Positions 15,187 through 23,908 of a DNA stretch of 35,657 bases are shown piece by piece (the stretch's first letter is position 1; the number at the start of each line of letters is the position of its first letter). Under the pieces are notes generated by a model. That model made no database searches, had not been told where the DNA came from, and saw nothing but the letters and a program-made list of their open reading frames with translations. The DNA comes from DATDMG01 sp036518955. GTDB taxonomy: Bacteria; Actinomycetota; Actinomycetes; Actinomycetales; Kineosporiaceae. The stretch is from assembly GCA_036518955.1 (NCBI GenBank), contig DATDMG010000133.1, positions 1 to 35,657 on the forward strand, given 5' to 3'. The position numbers were made by a program, and so were the translations under genes.

Positions 15187-15192
15187 TACAGT
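15187..15192 (+). promoter_or_regulatory. Candidate -10 (TACAGT) of the acyltransferase gene
   Basis: A TANNNT hexamer lies 23 nt before the GTG start, downstream of the 12-bp repeats. It would give a short leader that still contains the ribosome site CGAGGAGG. No convincing -35. Confidence 0.35.
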
Positions 15193-15215
15193 TCAGAGGA
15201 CCCCGAGGAGGCACG

Positions 15216-16034
15216 GTGTTCTACTGGCTGTTGAAGATCATATTTCTTGGCCCGCTGTTGCGGGCGATCTTCCGCCCGTGGGTGACCGGTGAGGAGCACG
15301 TGCCCGACGAGCGGGGTGCCATCCTGGCCAGCAACCACCTCTCGTTCTCCGACTCGTTCTTCCTGCCTCTGATGGTCCGGCGGAGGGTGACGTTCCTGGC
15401 GAAGAGCGACTACTTCACCGGTCGCGGCATCACGGGCCGGCTCAAGGCGGGGTTCTTCAAGGGGGTCGGCCAGGTCCCGGTGGACCGCAGCGGCGGTAGC
15501 TCGTCCGACGCGGCGCTGCAGACCGGGCTGCGACTGTTGCGTTCGGGTCAGCTGCTCGGGATCTATCCCGAGGGCACGCGCTCGCCCGACGGCCGGCTCT
15601 ACCGGGGCAAGACGGGCGTGGCCCGGATGGCTCTCGAGGCGAAGGTGCCCGTCCTGCCGGTAGCCATGATCGGCACCGACAAGGTGCAACCGATCGGGAA
15701 GGTCCTGCCGAACCTCGGCCGGGTCGGGATGATCATCGGAAAGCCGCTCGACTTCTCCCGGTACGAGGGGATGGAGGACGACCGCTTCGTGCTGCGGTCG
15801 ATCACCGACGAGATCATGTATGAGCTGATGCAGCTCTCCGGCCAGGAGTACGTGGACGTGTACGCCTCGACCATGAAGGAGCGGCTGGCGGCGGCGCGCA
15901 AGCACAAGCCGGTCGTGGCGTCGAACGGCGGCCCCTCGACGTCCACCCCCGGGCTGGCGGCCGGGACGGCGTTGCCGGCGGCGACGGCCCCGCCGCCCAA
16001 CGAGGGGCCGGTCGCGCCGCCCGCCGAGCGGTGA
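15216..16034 (+). CDS. 1-acyl-sn-glycerol-3-phosphate acyltransferase (PlsC family)
   Basis: About 272 residues. It acylates lysophosphatidic acid, or a related lipid acceptor, at the membrane. The catalytic HX4D motif is NHLSFSD at about residues 43-49, followed by FFKGVGQVPVDRSGG and the acceptor-binding YPEGTRSPDGRLYRGKTG. A hydrophobic N-terminus (FYWLLKIIFLGPLLRAIF) gives membrane association. The last about 45 residues are a Pro/Ala-rich tail of the kind seen in actinobacterial members. The GTG at 15216 is placed by CGAGGAGG. Homologues lie beside the class II DAHP synthase in other actinobacteria (the mycobacterial counterpart is Rv2182c). Confidence 0.92.
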   Translation: MFYWLLKIIFLGPLLRAIFRPWVTGEEHVPDERGAILASNHLSFSDSFFLPLMVRRRVTFLAKSDYFTGRGITGRLKAGFFKGVGQVPVDRSGGSSSDAALQTGLRLLRSGQLLGIYPEGTRSPDGRLYRGKTGVARMALEAKVPVLPVAMIGTDKVQPIGKVLPNLGRVGMIIGKPLDFSRYEGMEDDRFVLRSITDEIMYELMQLSGQEYVDVYASTMKERLAAARKHKPVVASNGGPSTSTPGLAAGTALPAATAPPPNEGPVAPPAER

Positions 16035-16159
16035 CGGTCGCGCCGTCGGCACGGGAGCGGCCGCACGCCGGGACCAGGGGCGGTGTCCGACGGGGGGCGA
16101 GGGCCCGGCCGGACGGGGCGGACCCGGGCGCCGCTCGAGGGCAATCGGCGGTGCTGTCC

Positions 16160-16165
16160 TACCCT
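16160..16165 (+). promoter_or_regulatory. -10 (TACCCT) for a leaderless DAHP synthase transcript
   Basis: TACCCT ends exactly 6 nt before the GTG at 16172. No ribosome binding site lies between them. This arrangement predicts transcription starting at or next to the start codon. Confidence 0.5.
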
Positions 16166-16171
16166 TGCTTC

Positions 16172-17562
16172 GTGCAGACCATTGTTCCTGCCGGGACCAC
16201 CGCCACCGGTGTGGCGCTCGGTACCGCCGAGGACGCCTGGACCGAGGGCCTCGATCTCTGGCGCGACCTGCCTGCGGCCCAGCAGCCGGACTGGCCGGAC
16301 CGGGAGGTCCTTGGCGAGGTCACGGCCGAGTTGGCCGCGTACCCACCCCTGGTCTTCGCGGGGGAGTGCGACGATCTGACCGCCAGGATCGCGGCTGCGG
16401 CTCGGGGCGAGTCGTTCTTCCTGCAGGGCGGCGACTGCGCGGAGACGTTCGCCGAAGTCAACGCCGACCGGATCCGCAACAAGATCAAGACCTTGCTGCA
16501 GATGGCCGTCGTCCTGACCTACGGGGCGAGCATGCCCGTGGTCAAGGTCGCCCGGATGGCCGGTCAGTACGCCAAGCCGCGCAGCAAGCCGACCGAGATC
16601 CGGCACGGGATCGAGCTGCCCGCGTACCGTGGCGACGCCGTCAACGACTACAGCTTCGACGCCAGGCTCCGGGCGCCCGATCCGCGGCGCCTGCTGCGCG
16701 CCTACCACGCCAGCAGCGCGACCCTCAACCTGGTCCGAGCGTTCACCAAGGGGGGGTTCGCCGACCTGCGGCACGTCCACGAGTGGAACCGTGGCTTCGT
16801 GGCCACCCCCGCGAACGCCCGCTACGAGGACCTCGCTCGTGACATCGACAAGGCGATGCGGTTCATGGCCGCCTGCGGCGGGGACTTCGACGCGATCCGC
16901 ACCGTCGACGTCTACTCCAGCCACGAGGGTCTGCTGCTCGACTACGAGCGGCCGCTGACCCGGATCGACTCCCGGACCGGCCTGCCCTACAATGTCTCGG
17001 CCCACTTCGTGTGGATCGGGGAGCGCACGCGGCAGTTGGACGGCGCGCACGTCGACCTGATGTCCCGGGTCCGCAACCCGGTCGGGGTCAAGCTCGGTCC
17101 GACGACCACTCCCGGGGACGCGATCGCGTTGGTGGAGAAGCTGAATCCGGACCACGAGCCGGGCCGGCTGACGTTCGTGGCCAGGATGGGCGCCGGGAAG
17201 GTGCGCGAGGCACTGCCGCCGCTGGTGAAGGCCGTCAGCGCGGTGTCCTCCGAGGTGCTGTGGATCTGCGATCCGATGCACGGGAACACGTTCGAGGCGG
17301 TATCCGGGTACAAGACCCGCCGCTTCGAGGACGTGATGGACGAGGTGCGGGGTTTCTTCGAGGTGCACCAGGCGCTCGGCACGGTACCGGGCGGTCTGCA
17401 CGTGGAGCTCACCGGCGACGACGTCACCGAGTGCCTCGGTGGTGCCGAACAGATCGACGAGGCCGACCTCGCCACCCGCTACGAGACCCTGTGCGACCCG
17501 CGCCTCAACCATCAGCAGTCCCTGGAGATGGCCTTCCTCGTGGCGGAGATGCTGGCGGAGCG

Positions 17563-17566
<4 letters not shown>
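16172..17566 (+). CDS. Class II 3-deoxy-D-arabino-heptulosonate-7-phosphate (DAHP) synthase
   Basis: About 464 residues, typical of plant/actinobacterial class II enzymes. It condenses phosphoenolpyruvate with erythrose 4-phosphate at the entry of the shikimate pathway. Diagnostic motifs: FFLQGGDCAETFAE (metal-binding Cys, about residues 84-97), RMAGQYAKPRSKPTE, ARMGAGKVREALPPLV, WICDPMHGNT and ETLCDPRLNHQQSLEMAF with the metal ligands. The GTG at 16172 is chosen from protein length and the TACCCT hexamer 6 nt upstream; longer in-frame extensions are Arg/Gly-rich and look non-coding. Its stop overlaps the start of the wrecked threonine aldolase gene (GTGA), showing they once formed an operon. 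The gene is commonly called aroG or aroH in relatives. Confidence 0.93.
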
Positions 17567-18037
<471 letters not shown>

Positions 18038-18039
18038 GG

Positions 18040-18633
18040 GTGACGGATCCCGACCCGGAGCCTGCTCGAGTCCTGCCGCCGGGGCAGCGTCTGGCCGAGG
18101 GGCTGCGGGTCCAGCACTACGGCCCGGTGCCGCGCTTCCGGCCGGAGAGCTGGCGACTGACGATCAACGGCGCCACCGACGACGGCAAGGAACGACACAT
18201 CACGATGGCCGAGTTCGCGGCGCTGCCGACCATCACCGTCCGGGGCGACTTCCACTGCGTCACGAAGTGGTCGGTGCTGGACAACGTCTGGTCCGGCGTG
18301 GGCGCCCGGACCATCCTCGACCTCGTACCGCCCGCACCGGACGTGACCCATGTGATGGCCTGGGCGGAGTACGGCTACTCGTCCACCCTGCGACTGGAGG
18401 ACTTCGCCTCGCCGCGCGCCGTCCTGGCCACCCACCGGGAGGGTGCGCCGCTGACGCCGGAGCACGGCTACCCGCTGCGTCTGGTGGTCCCGCATCTGTA
18501 CGCCTGGAAGGGGCCGAAGTGGCTTCGCGGCATCGAGTACCTGGTCGGGCCGACGCGCGGGTTCTGGGAGGAGCGTGGCTACCACGCCGTGGGCGATCCC
18601 TGGTGCGAGGAGCGGTACTCCTACCAGGAGTGA
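18040..18633 (+). CDS. Sulfite-oxidase-fold molybdopterin-dependent oxidoreductase
   Basis: 197 residues, a compact single-domain member of the sulfite oxidase/YedY-like family. The molybdenum-ligating Cys is Cys73 in FHCVTKWS; other family signatures are WRLTINGA, HGYPLRLVVPHLYAWKGPKWLRGIEYL (two parts) and GFWEERGYH near the C-terminus. No signal peptide or twin-arginine motif, so probably cytoplasmic. The physiological substrate is unknown. The GTG start has GGGAGGATGG upstream and overlaps the last stop of the threonine aldolase remnant. It converges on the PASTA kinase gene. Confidence 0.88.
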   Translation: MTDPDPEPARVLPPGQRLAEGLRVQHYGPVPRFRPESWRLTINGATDDGKERHITMAEFAALPTITVRGDFHCVTKWSVLDNVWSGVGARTILDLVPPAPDVTHVMAWAEYGYSSTLRLEDFASPRAVLATHREGAPLTPEHGYPLRLVVPHLYAWKGPKWLRGIEYLVGPTRGFWEERGYHAVGDPWCEERYSYQE

Positions 18634-18647
18634 CCCGGACCGGCGCG

Positions 18648-18668
18648 GCGGCCGGAGGGCCCGGCCGC
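18648..18668. terminator. Hairpin between convergent genes
   Basis: GCGGCCGG and CCGGCCGC form an 8-bp stem with a 5-nt loop in the 51-bp gap between the oxidoreductase and the kinase, which face each other. It could terminate both transcripts. No U-tract. Confidence 0.45.
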
Positions 18669-18684
18669 GGGCGGCGGTGGCCGG

Positions 18685-20700
18685 TCAGACCAGGCTGATC
18701 GTGACGACGCTGCCCTTGGGTGCCGTGCCGTTGCGCGGATCCTGGAACCGGACCGTGCCGAAGATTCCGCCGAAGAGCGCGATCCGTCGCACCTGGAACC
18801 CGGCGTCGCTGAGGATGCGGTTGGCCTGATCGAACTGCTTGCCGACGACGTCCGGCACCGGCACCATCACGGGCCCCTTGGACAGGGTGAGCGTCACCGT
18901 CTGGCCGGGCAGCAGGGTGCCGGTGCGGGGATTCTGGGCCAGCACCGCCCCCGCCGGGACGTCGTCGTCGTTCTTCGCCTCGGTGTACCGGACCGCCAGT
19001 CGGAGGCTGGCCAGGGTCGCCTCCGACTCGTCCTGGGCCTTGCCGATCAGGTAGGGGACGTCGACCGGCTTCGGCCCCTTGCTCACGGTGAGGATGACCG
19101 GCGTGCCGTTGTCGACCTGCTGTCCGTCGCCCGGGTCGGTCTGCATGACCTGGCCGCGGGGAACGTTGTCGTCGAAGACCTGCTTGACGTCGCGGACGGT
19201 CAGGTAGGCGCCGGCGAGGGCCTTGCGGGCATCCGCCTCCTGCTTGCCGACGACGGGCGGGACCTTGACGCGCGCCGGCCCCCTGGACACCTTCAGCCGC
19301 ACGGCACCGTCCTTGCGGACGTCCTGGCCGGAGGCGGGGTCGGTGTCGACGACGGTCCCCCCGACCGCGGTGTCGTTGAAGACGTCCTGCTCGGTGCTGC
19401 GCAGCCCCTGCCGCGTCAGCTCCGCGCGGGCCTGGTCGACGGTGAGGCCGGCCAGCCGAGGTGTCCTGGTGTACGCGCCCGGGCCGGTGCTGAAGTACCA
19501 GGCGCTGACGGCGAGCACGAGCGCCAGGCCGAGCACGGTGAGCAGCGCGGACAGGCCGATGGTGCGGCGGCGGCGCAGCATCGCCGCCAGTTCCGCCTCC
19601 TCGCTGCCGGTCGGTGGCAGGAGGTCGTCGCGCTCGCCGACCGGCAGGCCGGCTGCCAGCGGCGTCGCCTGCCGGTGTCCGGCGTGCCCGGACGCCAGCT
19701 CGGGCAGGGCCCGGGTGTGCTGCGGCGTGCCCGGCGCCATCTGGAAGGTCTCGGTATCGGTGCTGAGCGGTGCCCCTCCCGGTGCACCGGTGGCCGAGGG
19801 GGCCGCCGGCGACGTGGGAAGCGGCGGTGGCGCGGGTCGGGCGTCCAGCTCCGCCGGGGTGAGGCCGGTGCGGGCGGCGCGCACGGCCACCAGGAACTCG
19901 TCGGCGTCGTCCGGCCGGTCGTCCGGTGAGCGGGCGGTGGCCGCGGCGACGGCCTCGTCGAGTGCCGGCGGCAGCCCGGGCGCGACGGTGGACGGCGCGG
20001 GGACCTGTTCGTTGACGTGCTGGTAGGCGACCTGGATCGGCACGTCGCCGGTGAACGGCTGGCGGCCGGTGAGCATCTCGAAGAGCATGATCCCGGCCGC
20101 GTAGACGTCGCTGCGCGTGTCGGCCACGCCCCGCAGGACCAGCTCCGGTGCGAGGTAGGCCACGGTCCCCAGCAGGACGCCGACGGTGGAGGTGTTGGCG
20201 GTCACCGCACGGGCGAGCCCGAAGTCCGCGACCTTCACCCGCCCCTCGTCGGTCAGGATGACGTTCTCCGGCTTGACGTCCCGGTGGACGATGCCGATCC
20301 GGTGCGCGGCCGCCAGCGCGTCGAGGACCGGCTCGATGACGGTCAGCGCCTCCCGCGGGGTGAGCACGCGGCGCTCGGTGAGCACCTCACGCAGGGTCCG
20401 CCCCCGCAGGTACTCCATCGCCAGGTAGAGCAGGCTGTCGTCCGAGCTCTGGTCGAACACCTGGACGACGTTGGGGTGCGACAGCCGGGCCGCGGCCCGG
20501 GCCTCCCGGACGAACCGCGCGGTGAACTGCTCGTCATCCGCGAGGTGCGCGTGCATGACCTTGAGGGCCACCTCGCGGTCGAGGCGGGTGTCGAGGGCCA
20601 GGTAGACGGTGGCCATCCCGCCACGGGCGATGCGCGACCGCACCTGGTACCGCCCGTCGAGCTCACGCCCGACAAGAGGGTCCTGGAGGGTCGTGTCCAC
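18685..20700 (-). CDS. PASTA-domain serine/threonine protein kinase (PknL/PknB type)
   Basis: About 671 residues. The N-terminal Hanks-type kinase domain has the glycine loop ARGGMATVY, the catalytic Lys in VALKVM (residue 47), HRDVKPEN, VADFGLAR and the activation loop with TSTVGVLLGTVAYLAPE. A Pro/Ala-rich juxtamembrane linker follows, then one membrane helix (about 381-403) and four PASTA repeats (e.g. TRTPRLAGLTVDQARAEL; VKVPPVVGKQEADARKAL; VDVPYLIGKAQDESEATL; VPVPDVVGKQFDQANRIL). PASTA domains sense peptidoglycan or lipid II fragments outside the cell. The GTG at 20700 (MDTTLQDPLVG) matches the conserved N-terminus and has TACACT 6 nt upstream; an upstream ATG adds 18 residues. It neighbours an Rv2175c-like gene, as PknL does in mycobacteria. 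Confidence 0.93.
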   Translation of the reverse strand: MDTTLQDPLVGRELDGRYQVRSRIARGGMATVYLALDTRLDREVALKVMHAHLADDEQFTARFVREARAAARLSHPNVVQVFDQSSDDSLLYLAMEYLRGRTLREVLTERRVLTPREALTVIEPVLDALAAAHRIGIVHRDVKPENVILTDEGRVKVADFGLARAVTANTSTVGVLLGTVAYLAPELVLRGVADTRSDVYAAGIMLFEMLTGRQPFTGDVPIQVAYQHVNEQVPAPSTVAPGLPPALDEAVAAATARSPDDRPDDADEFLVAVRAARTGLTPAELDARPAPPPLPTSPAAPSATGAPGGAPLSTDTETFQMAPGTPQHTRALPELASGHAGHRQATPLAAGLPVGERDDLLPPTGSEEAELAAMLRRRRTIGLSALLTVLGLALVLAVSAWYFSTGPGAYTRTPRLAGLTVDQARAELTRQGLRSTEQDVFNDTAVGGTVVDTDPASGQDVRKDGAVRLKVSRGPARVKVPPVVGKQEADARKALAGAYLTVRDVKQVFDDNVPRGQVMQTDPGDGQQVDNGTPVILTVSKGPKPVDVPYLIGKAQDESEATLASLRLAVRYTEAKNDDDVPAGAVLAQNPRTGTLLPGQTVTLTLSKGPVMVPVPDVVGKQFDQANRILSDAGFQVRRIALFGGIFGTVRFQDPRNGTAPKGSVVTISLV

Positions 20701-20706
20701 ACCGGG

Positions 20707-20712
20707 AGTGTA
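20707..20712 (-). promoter_or_regulatory. -10 (TACACT) for a leaderless kinase transcript
   Basis: On the minus strand TACACT ends exactly 6 nt before the GTG at 20700, with no ribosome site between. This supports both the start choice and a leaderless mRNA. Confidence 0.5.
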
Positions 20713-20759
20713 CGGGCGCGCCGGCAAGGGGACTCCCGACGCGGCCGATCCCACCCTGA

Positions 20760-22232
20760 TCAGCTGCCCGTGGCGAACCGAGCACGGAGCGTCTGTACGT
20801 TCGCGACGTATCGCCGGGTGTCGTCGAACATCCCGTGGCGCTGCACGGACGACAGCCCCTGGTAGTACCCCGCGATCGCCTGCGCCTCGGTGCTCGCCGC
20901 CCGGAGCAGCGCCGTCAGCAGCGCGATCCCTGCCGTGATGTTGTCCTGGGCCTTCATCAGGTCCAGGGGCCGGCCGAGCAGCTCGGACGCCCAGCGCCCC
21001 GTCGACGGGACCACCTGCATCACGCCCACCGCGTTGGCCGCGGAGACGACCCGCTGCTGGAGCCCGGACTCCAGGTAGGCCACCCCCAGCGCCAGTGCCG
21101 GGTCAACCCCCATGCTGCGGGCTGTCGACACCACCATGCCCCGGACCTGCTGACGGGTGGGGGCGGCCGCCCTGGCGAGGGCTTCCCGGTTCGCGGTCGC
21201 GGCCGCGACCACCTCCGGTGGGTAGACGCGCTGCACGGTGCCGGGCGAACCGGGCTCCGGCAGAGCCGGGAGCAGCAGCCGGTCACCGGCCCGGATCACC
21301 GATTCCAGGTGCAGCTGGTTGAGGTCGAGGACGTCGTGCAGCCTGGCGCGCTGCTGCTGGCTGATCGCGATCAGCGAGTCGCCGGGTTGGACGACGTAGG
21401 TCCGGGTCGGCGGCGCCGGCGCCACGCCGGGGTTGGGCTCGCCGACCGGCACCGGCAGCAGCAGCCGGTCCCCGGGATGGACCACCGAGTCGAGCCGCAG
21501 GTCGTTCAGCCGCAGGATGTCGGTGACCGGTACGCGCTGCGCCCTGCCGATCCCGATCAAGGTATCCCTCGGCTGGACGATGTACGTGCGCCGGGCGACG
21601 GGCTCGGCGACCGACGCGGCCGTGGGCGAGGGAAGTCTCTTCCGGCCGGTTCTCGTCGCCGCGGTCGGCTTGGCGGCGACGGTCGGCTTGGCGGCGACGG
21701 TGGCCTTGGCAGCGGTGGCCTTGGCAGCGGTGGTTCTGGCGGCGGGCGAGGTGACCGGCCGCGCAGGTCCCGGCGTCCGGGCTGCCTTCGTCGCTGCGGC
21801 TGCCTTCGTCGCTGCGGGCTTCGCGGCCCCGGGATTCGCCGCGGTGGGCTTGGTGGCCGCGGCCGTCGAGCCCACCGGCTGCCCGGTGCCCGGCGGGTCC
21901 AACGCGGTCACGGTCCAGCTGCTGGCGCCCGCCGGCTGGGCGCCGGGTGCCGGGGCGGCCTCCCCGCCGTCCGCGCCGCGCGGGACCTGCCCGCCGGCGA
22001 CGACCGCCGCCACCAGCAAGGGCAACCCGGCCGCCCGGAGCACCTCGGCCGGCCTGGTCTCCGGGCCGGTGGGCAACTTGGCGCGGCGGGCCAGCGCCGT
22101 GAACACCGCCTGCAGGTCGTCGGACGCGGGAGGGTCGCCGGGGGCCGCGGCGCCGGAGGCCAGGACGGCCGGGGGGCGCGGCGGACGTCGCGCGCGGTTG
22201 CCGTGGCGGACAGGGCCGCGCGGCTCGCTCAT
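20760..22232 (-). CDS. LysM-repeat lytic transglycosylase, membrane anchored
   Basis: About 490 residues. A cytoplasmic Arg/Pro-rich N-terminus is followed by a membrane segment (LRAAGLPLLVAAVVAGG). A long Ala/Thr/Lys-rich linker comes next, with KATVAAKPTVAAKPTAA repeats, suited to spanning or binding the wall. Two LysM motifs (YIVQPRDTLIGIGRAQ, about 215; YVVQPGDSLIAISQQQ, about 275) bind glycan. A C-terminal SLT domain has the catalytic Glu in AYLESGLQ (about 386), then AVGVMQVVPSTG and IAGYYQGLSSV. It cleaves peptidoglycan glycan strands. The ATG at 22232 is fixed by GGGGAGG 6 nt upstream. It lies upstream of the kinase on the same strand and divergent from the Rv2175c-like gene. Confidence 0.9.
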   Translation of the reverse strand: MSEPRGPVRHGNRARRPPRPPAVLASGAAAPGDPPASDDLQAVFTALARRAKLPTGPETRPAEVLRAAGLPLLVAAVVAGGQVPRGADGGEAAPAPGAQPAGASSWTVTALDPPGTGQPVGSTAAATKPTAANPGAAKPAATKAAAATKAARTPGPARPVTSPAARTTAAKATAAKATVAAKPTVAAKPTAATRTGRKRLPSPTAASVAEPVARRTYIVQPRDTLIGIGRAQRVPVTDILRLNDLRLDSVVHPGDRLLLPVPVGEPNPGVAPAPPTRTYVVQPGDSLIAISQQQRARLHDVLDLNQLHLESVIRAGDRLLLPALPEPGSPGTVQRVYPPEVVAAATANREALARAAAPTRQQVRGMVVSTARSMGVDPALALGVAYLESGLQQRVVSAANAVGVMQVVPSTGRWASELLGRPLDLMKAQDNITAGIALLTALLRAASTEAQAIAGYYQGLSSVQRHGMFDDTRRYVANVQTLRARFATGS

Positions 22233-22380
22233 GACCAACCTCCCCGGGGCGTCGAACATGCGGTGGTGCTCGCGCGTCCGGATCGGAGCCGGGGCGCGCG
22301 GACGGTGTCGCTCGAGTACGTCGTGACTGATGGTGCAGGGGGAGACTTGTCCCGACAGGGGGTACACCTCTCCGGTTGGG

Positions 22381-22386
22381 AGGCTA
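22381..22386 (-). promoter_or_regulatory. Candidate -10 (TAGCCT) of the lytic transglycosylase gene
   Basis: On the minus strand a TANNNT hexamer predicts a start near 22374 and a 5' leader of about 140 nt. The leader has no riboswitch I can recognise. Motif-level evidence. Confidence 0.35.
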
Positions 22387-22455
22387 TCCGCCGACCGCAC
22401 CCGAATCGTGGAGGCACGTCGGTGCGGCGCGTGCCGAGTGACGGATCGACGGGTG

Positions 22456-22461
22456 TTAACT
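22456..22461 (+). promoter_or_regulatory. -10 (TTAACT) for a leaderless Rv2175c-like transcript
   Basis: TTAACT ends exactly 6 nt before the GTG at 22468. No ribosome site lies in between. Same geometry as three other promoters in this window. Confidence 0.45.
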
Positions 22462-22467
22462 GGTGCC

Positions 22468-22821
22468 GTGAGCGATGTCGACCAGCTCGTGGGCCCGTGG
22501 CTGACGCTCCCGGACGTCGCGGAGCGCCTGGGTGTGGACGTCGGAAAGGTGCGGCGGCTCGTGCGGGACCGCTACCTGCTGGCGCTCCGGCGAGGTGACC
22601 CGAAGGTGCTGAGCGTCCCGGAGGCCTTGCTCCACCAGGGGCAGCCGCTGCCGGAGCTGAGGGGCACCCTGACCGTGCTCGCCGACTCCGGCTTCGACGA
22701 CGTCGCCGCGATGGAGTGGCTGTTCACTCCCGACGACAGCCTGCCGGGCACCCCGGTGGAGGCCCTCCGGGCGGGCCGCAAGACGGAGATCCGGCGCCGA
22801 GCCCAGGCCCTGGCCCTCTGA
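22468..22821 (+). CDS. Rv2175c-family winged-helix DNA-binding protein
   Basis: About 117 residues. The N-terminal helix-turn-helix (LTLPDVAERLGVDVGKVRRLVRDR, seen as two helices) is followed by RYLLALRRGDPKVLSVPEAL and the C-terminal helical region GTLTVLADSGFDDVAAMEWL, ending in a basic tail (RAGRKTEIRRRAQALAL). The layout matches Rv2175c, a known PknL substrate of M. tuberculosis whose Thr lies in an N-terminal extension; the chosen GTG start lacks that extension. The start is supported by protein length and the TTAACT hexamer. Its targets are unknown. It lies near the PASTA kinase and lytic transglycosylase genes, suggesting cell-wall stress control. Confidence 0.88.
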   Translation: MSDVDQLVGPWLTLPDVAERLGVDVGKVRRLVRDRYLLALRRGDPKVLSVPEALLHQGQPLPELRGTLTVLADSGFDDVAAMEWLFTPDDSLPGTPVEALRAGRKTEIRRRAQALAL

Positions 22822-22931
22822 CGACGTGTCACCCGGCCACCGCCCCCGGCGGAGGTCGGCCGAACGGCAGCGAAGGTGCGATGCGGTCAGCGCTGCCTGC
22901 CGGTGGGGAGCGGGTCGGGCCGCACCGGCGA

Positions 22932-23867
22932 TCAGGCCACCTGAACCCATCGCGCGGTGTCGCGGCGGACGGAACGCGCGTGCCGCCAGGCGGGCAGTGC
23001 GACCGCCAGCCGGCGGGAGAGCGGGACCGAGACCCGCTGGGTGAACACCTGGTAGTGGGCCGCCTCGACGGCGTCCAGGATGCCCGCGTAGAGGACGAAC
23101 GCCGTCCGGACGCAGTCCCGGCTGGTGGGGTGCAGCATGGCGATGCCCGGTTCGGCGAAGCTGTACAGGGCGCGCGTGCGGGCGATCTCGAAGCGCAGCA
23201 CCTCCTTGATCGGGGCCGTGACCACGCCGCGCTCGAGTGCCTCCCGGGTGACGCCGAACGCGTCGAGATCCTCCTGCGGGAGGTACACGCGGCCGCGGCG
23301 CAGGTCGTCGCCGACGTCCCGGATGAAGTTCGACATCTGGAACGCCTCACCCAGGGCGCGCGCGCGGGCGCCTGCCTCCGGGGTGAGTGGCTCCAGGATC
23401 GGCAACATCTGCAGCCCGATGACGGCGGCGGAACCGTACATGTACTGCTCGAGGTCGGCGTAGGTGGGGTAGCCGGTGACCGTGATGTCCATCTGCATCG
23501 ACGTCAGGAAGGCCTCGACGTGCGCCCGGGGGATGCTCCAGCGGCGCATGGTGTGGAGCATCGCCCGACTCACCGGGTCGGCCGAGTCGCCCTGGGCCAC
23601 CGCGTCGAGGAACTGCTCGCCCCAGGAGACCAAGGCCTGCGGGTCGGGTGCGGTGAGCGAGTCCACGAACTCGTCCGCGTACCGGGCGAAGCCGTACAGC
23701 GCCCACACGTAGGGCCGCTTGGCCGGCGGCAGCAACATGCTGGCCAGGTAGTAGGTGCGCCCGTGCCGGGCGTGCAGCCGCCGGCAGAGCTCGAAGTCCG
23801 CGCGCTGGCGGACATCGGTGATCCCCGCGGCCGTCAGGGTCCGAGCGTTGCTACCCACGGTCCCCAT
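22932..23867 (-). CDS. crtB: Phytoene synthase
   Basis: 311 residues. It couples two geranylgeranyl diphosphates to 15-cis-phytoene. The first Asp-rich motif is RYADEFVD (about residues 62-69) and the second NFIRDVGDDLRRGRVYLP (about 177-194), both complete for Mg-diphosphate binding; AFQMSNFIRD is diagnostic for the squalene/phytoene synthase family. The ATG at 23867 directly abuts AGGCAGG; a GTG 9 nt downstream has better spacing and could be the true start. Last gene of the crtE-crtI-crtB operon; a 41-bp gap separates it from crtI. It converges on the Rv2175c-like gene. Confidence 0.93.
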   Translation of the reverse strand: MGTVGSNARTLTAAGITDVRQRADFELCRRLHARHGRTYYLASMLLPPAKRPYVWALYGFARYADEFVDSLTAPDPQALVSWGEQFLDAVAQGDSADPVSRAMLHTMRRWSIPRAHVEAFLTSMQMDITVTGYPTYADLEQYMYGSAAVIGLQMLPILEPLTPEAGARARALGEAFQMSNFIRDVGDDLRRGRVYLPQEDLDAFGVTREALERGVVTAPIKEVLRFEIARTRALYSFAEPGIAMLHPTSRDCVRTAFVLYAGILDAVEAAHYQVFTQRVSVPLSRRLAVALPAWRHARSVRRDTARWVQVA

Positions 23868-23908
23868 CCTGCCTGATCATTCTGGTCGGCCGGACACGGG
23901 CCCGGGCG

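Noticed and set aside
14958..15215. Upstream N-terminal extension of the acyltransferase (86 codons)
   Set aside because: The extension translates the 12-bp repeats into Arg/Thr/Pro-rich sequence, while a strong ribosome site and conserved N-terminus mark the GTG at 15216.
22233..22467. c-di-AMP (ydaO-type) riboswitch upstream of the LysM transglycosylase
   Set aside because: Actinobacterial wall hydrolase genes often carry one, but I could not find its conserved sequence blocks in the about 140-nt leader.
22822..22931. Hairpin terminator between the Rv2175c-like gene and crtB
   Set aside because: GCCGGTG/CACCGGC can pair but only around a loop of about 20 nt; not convincing enough to list.
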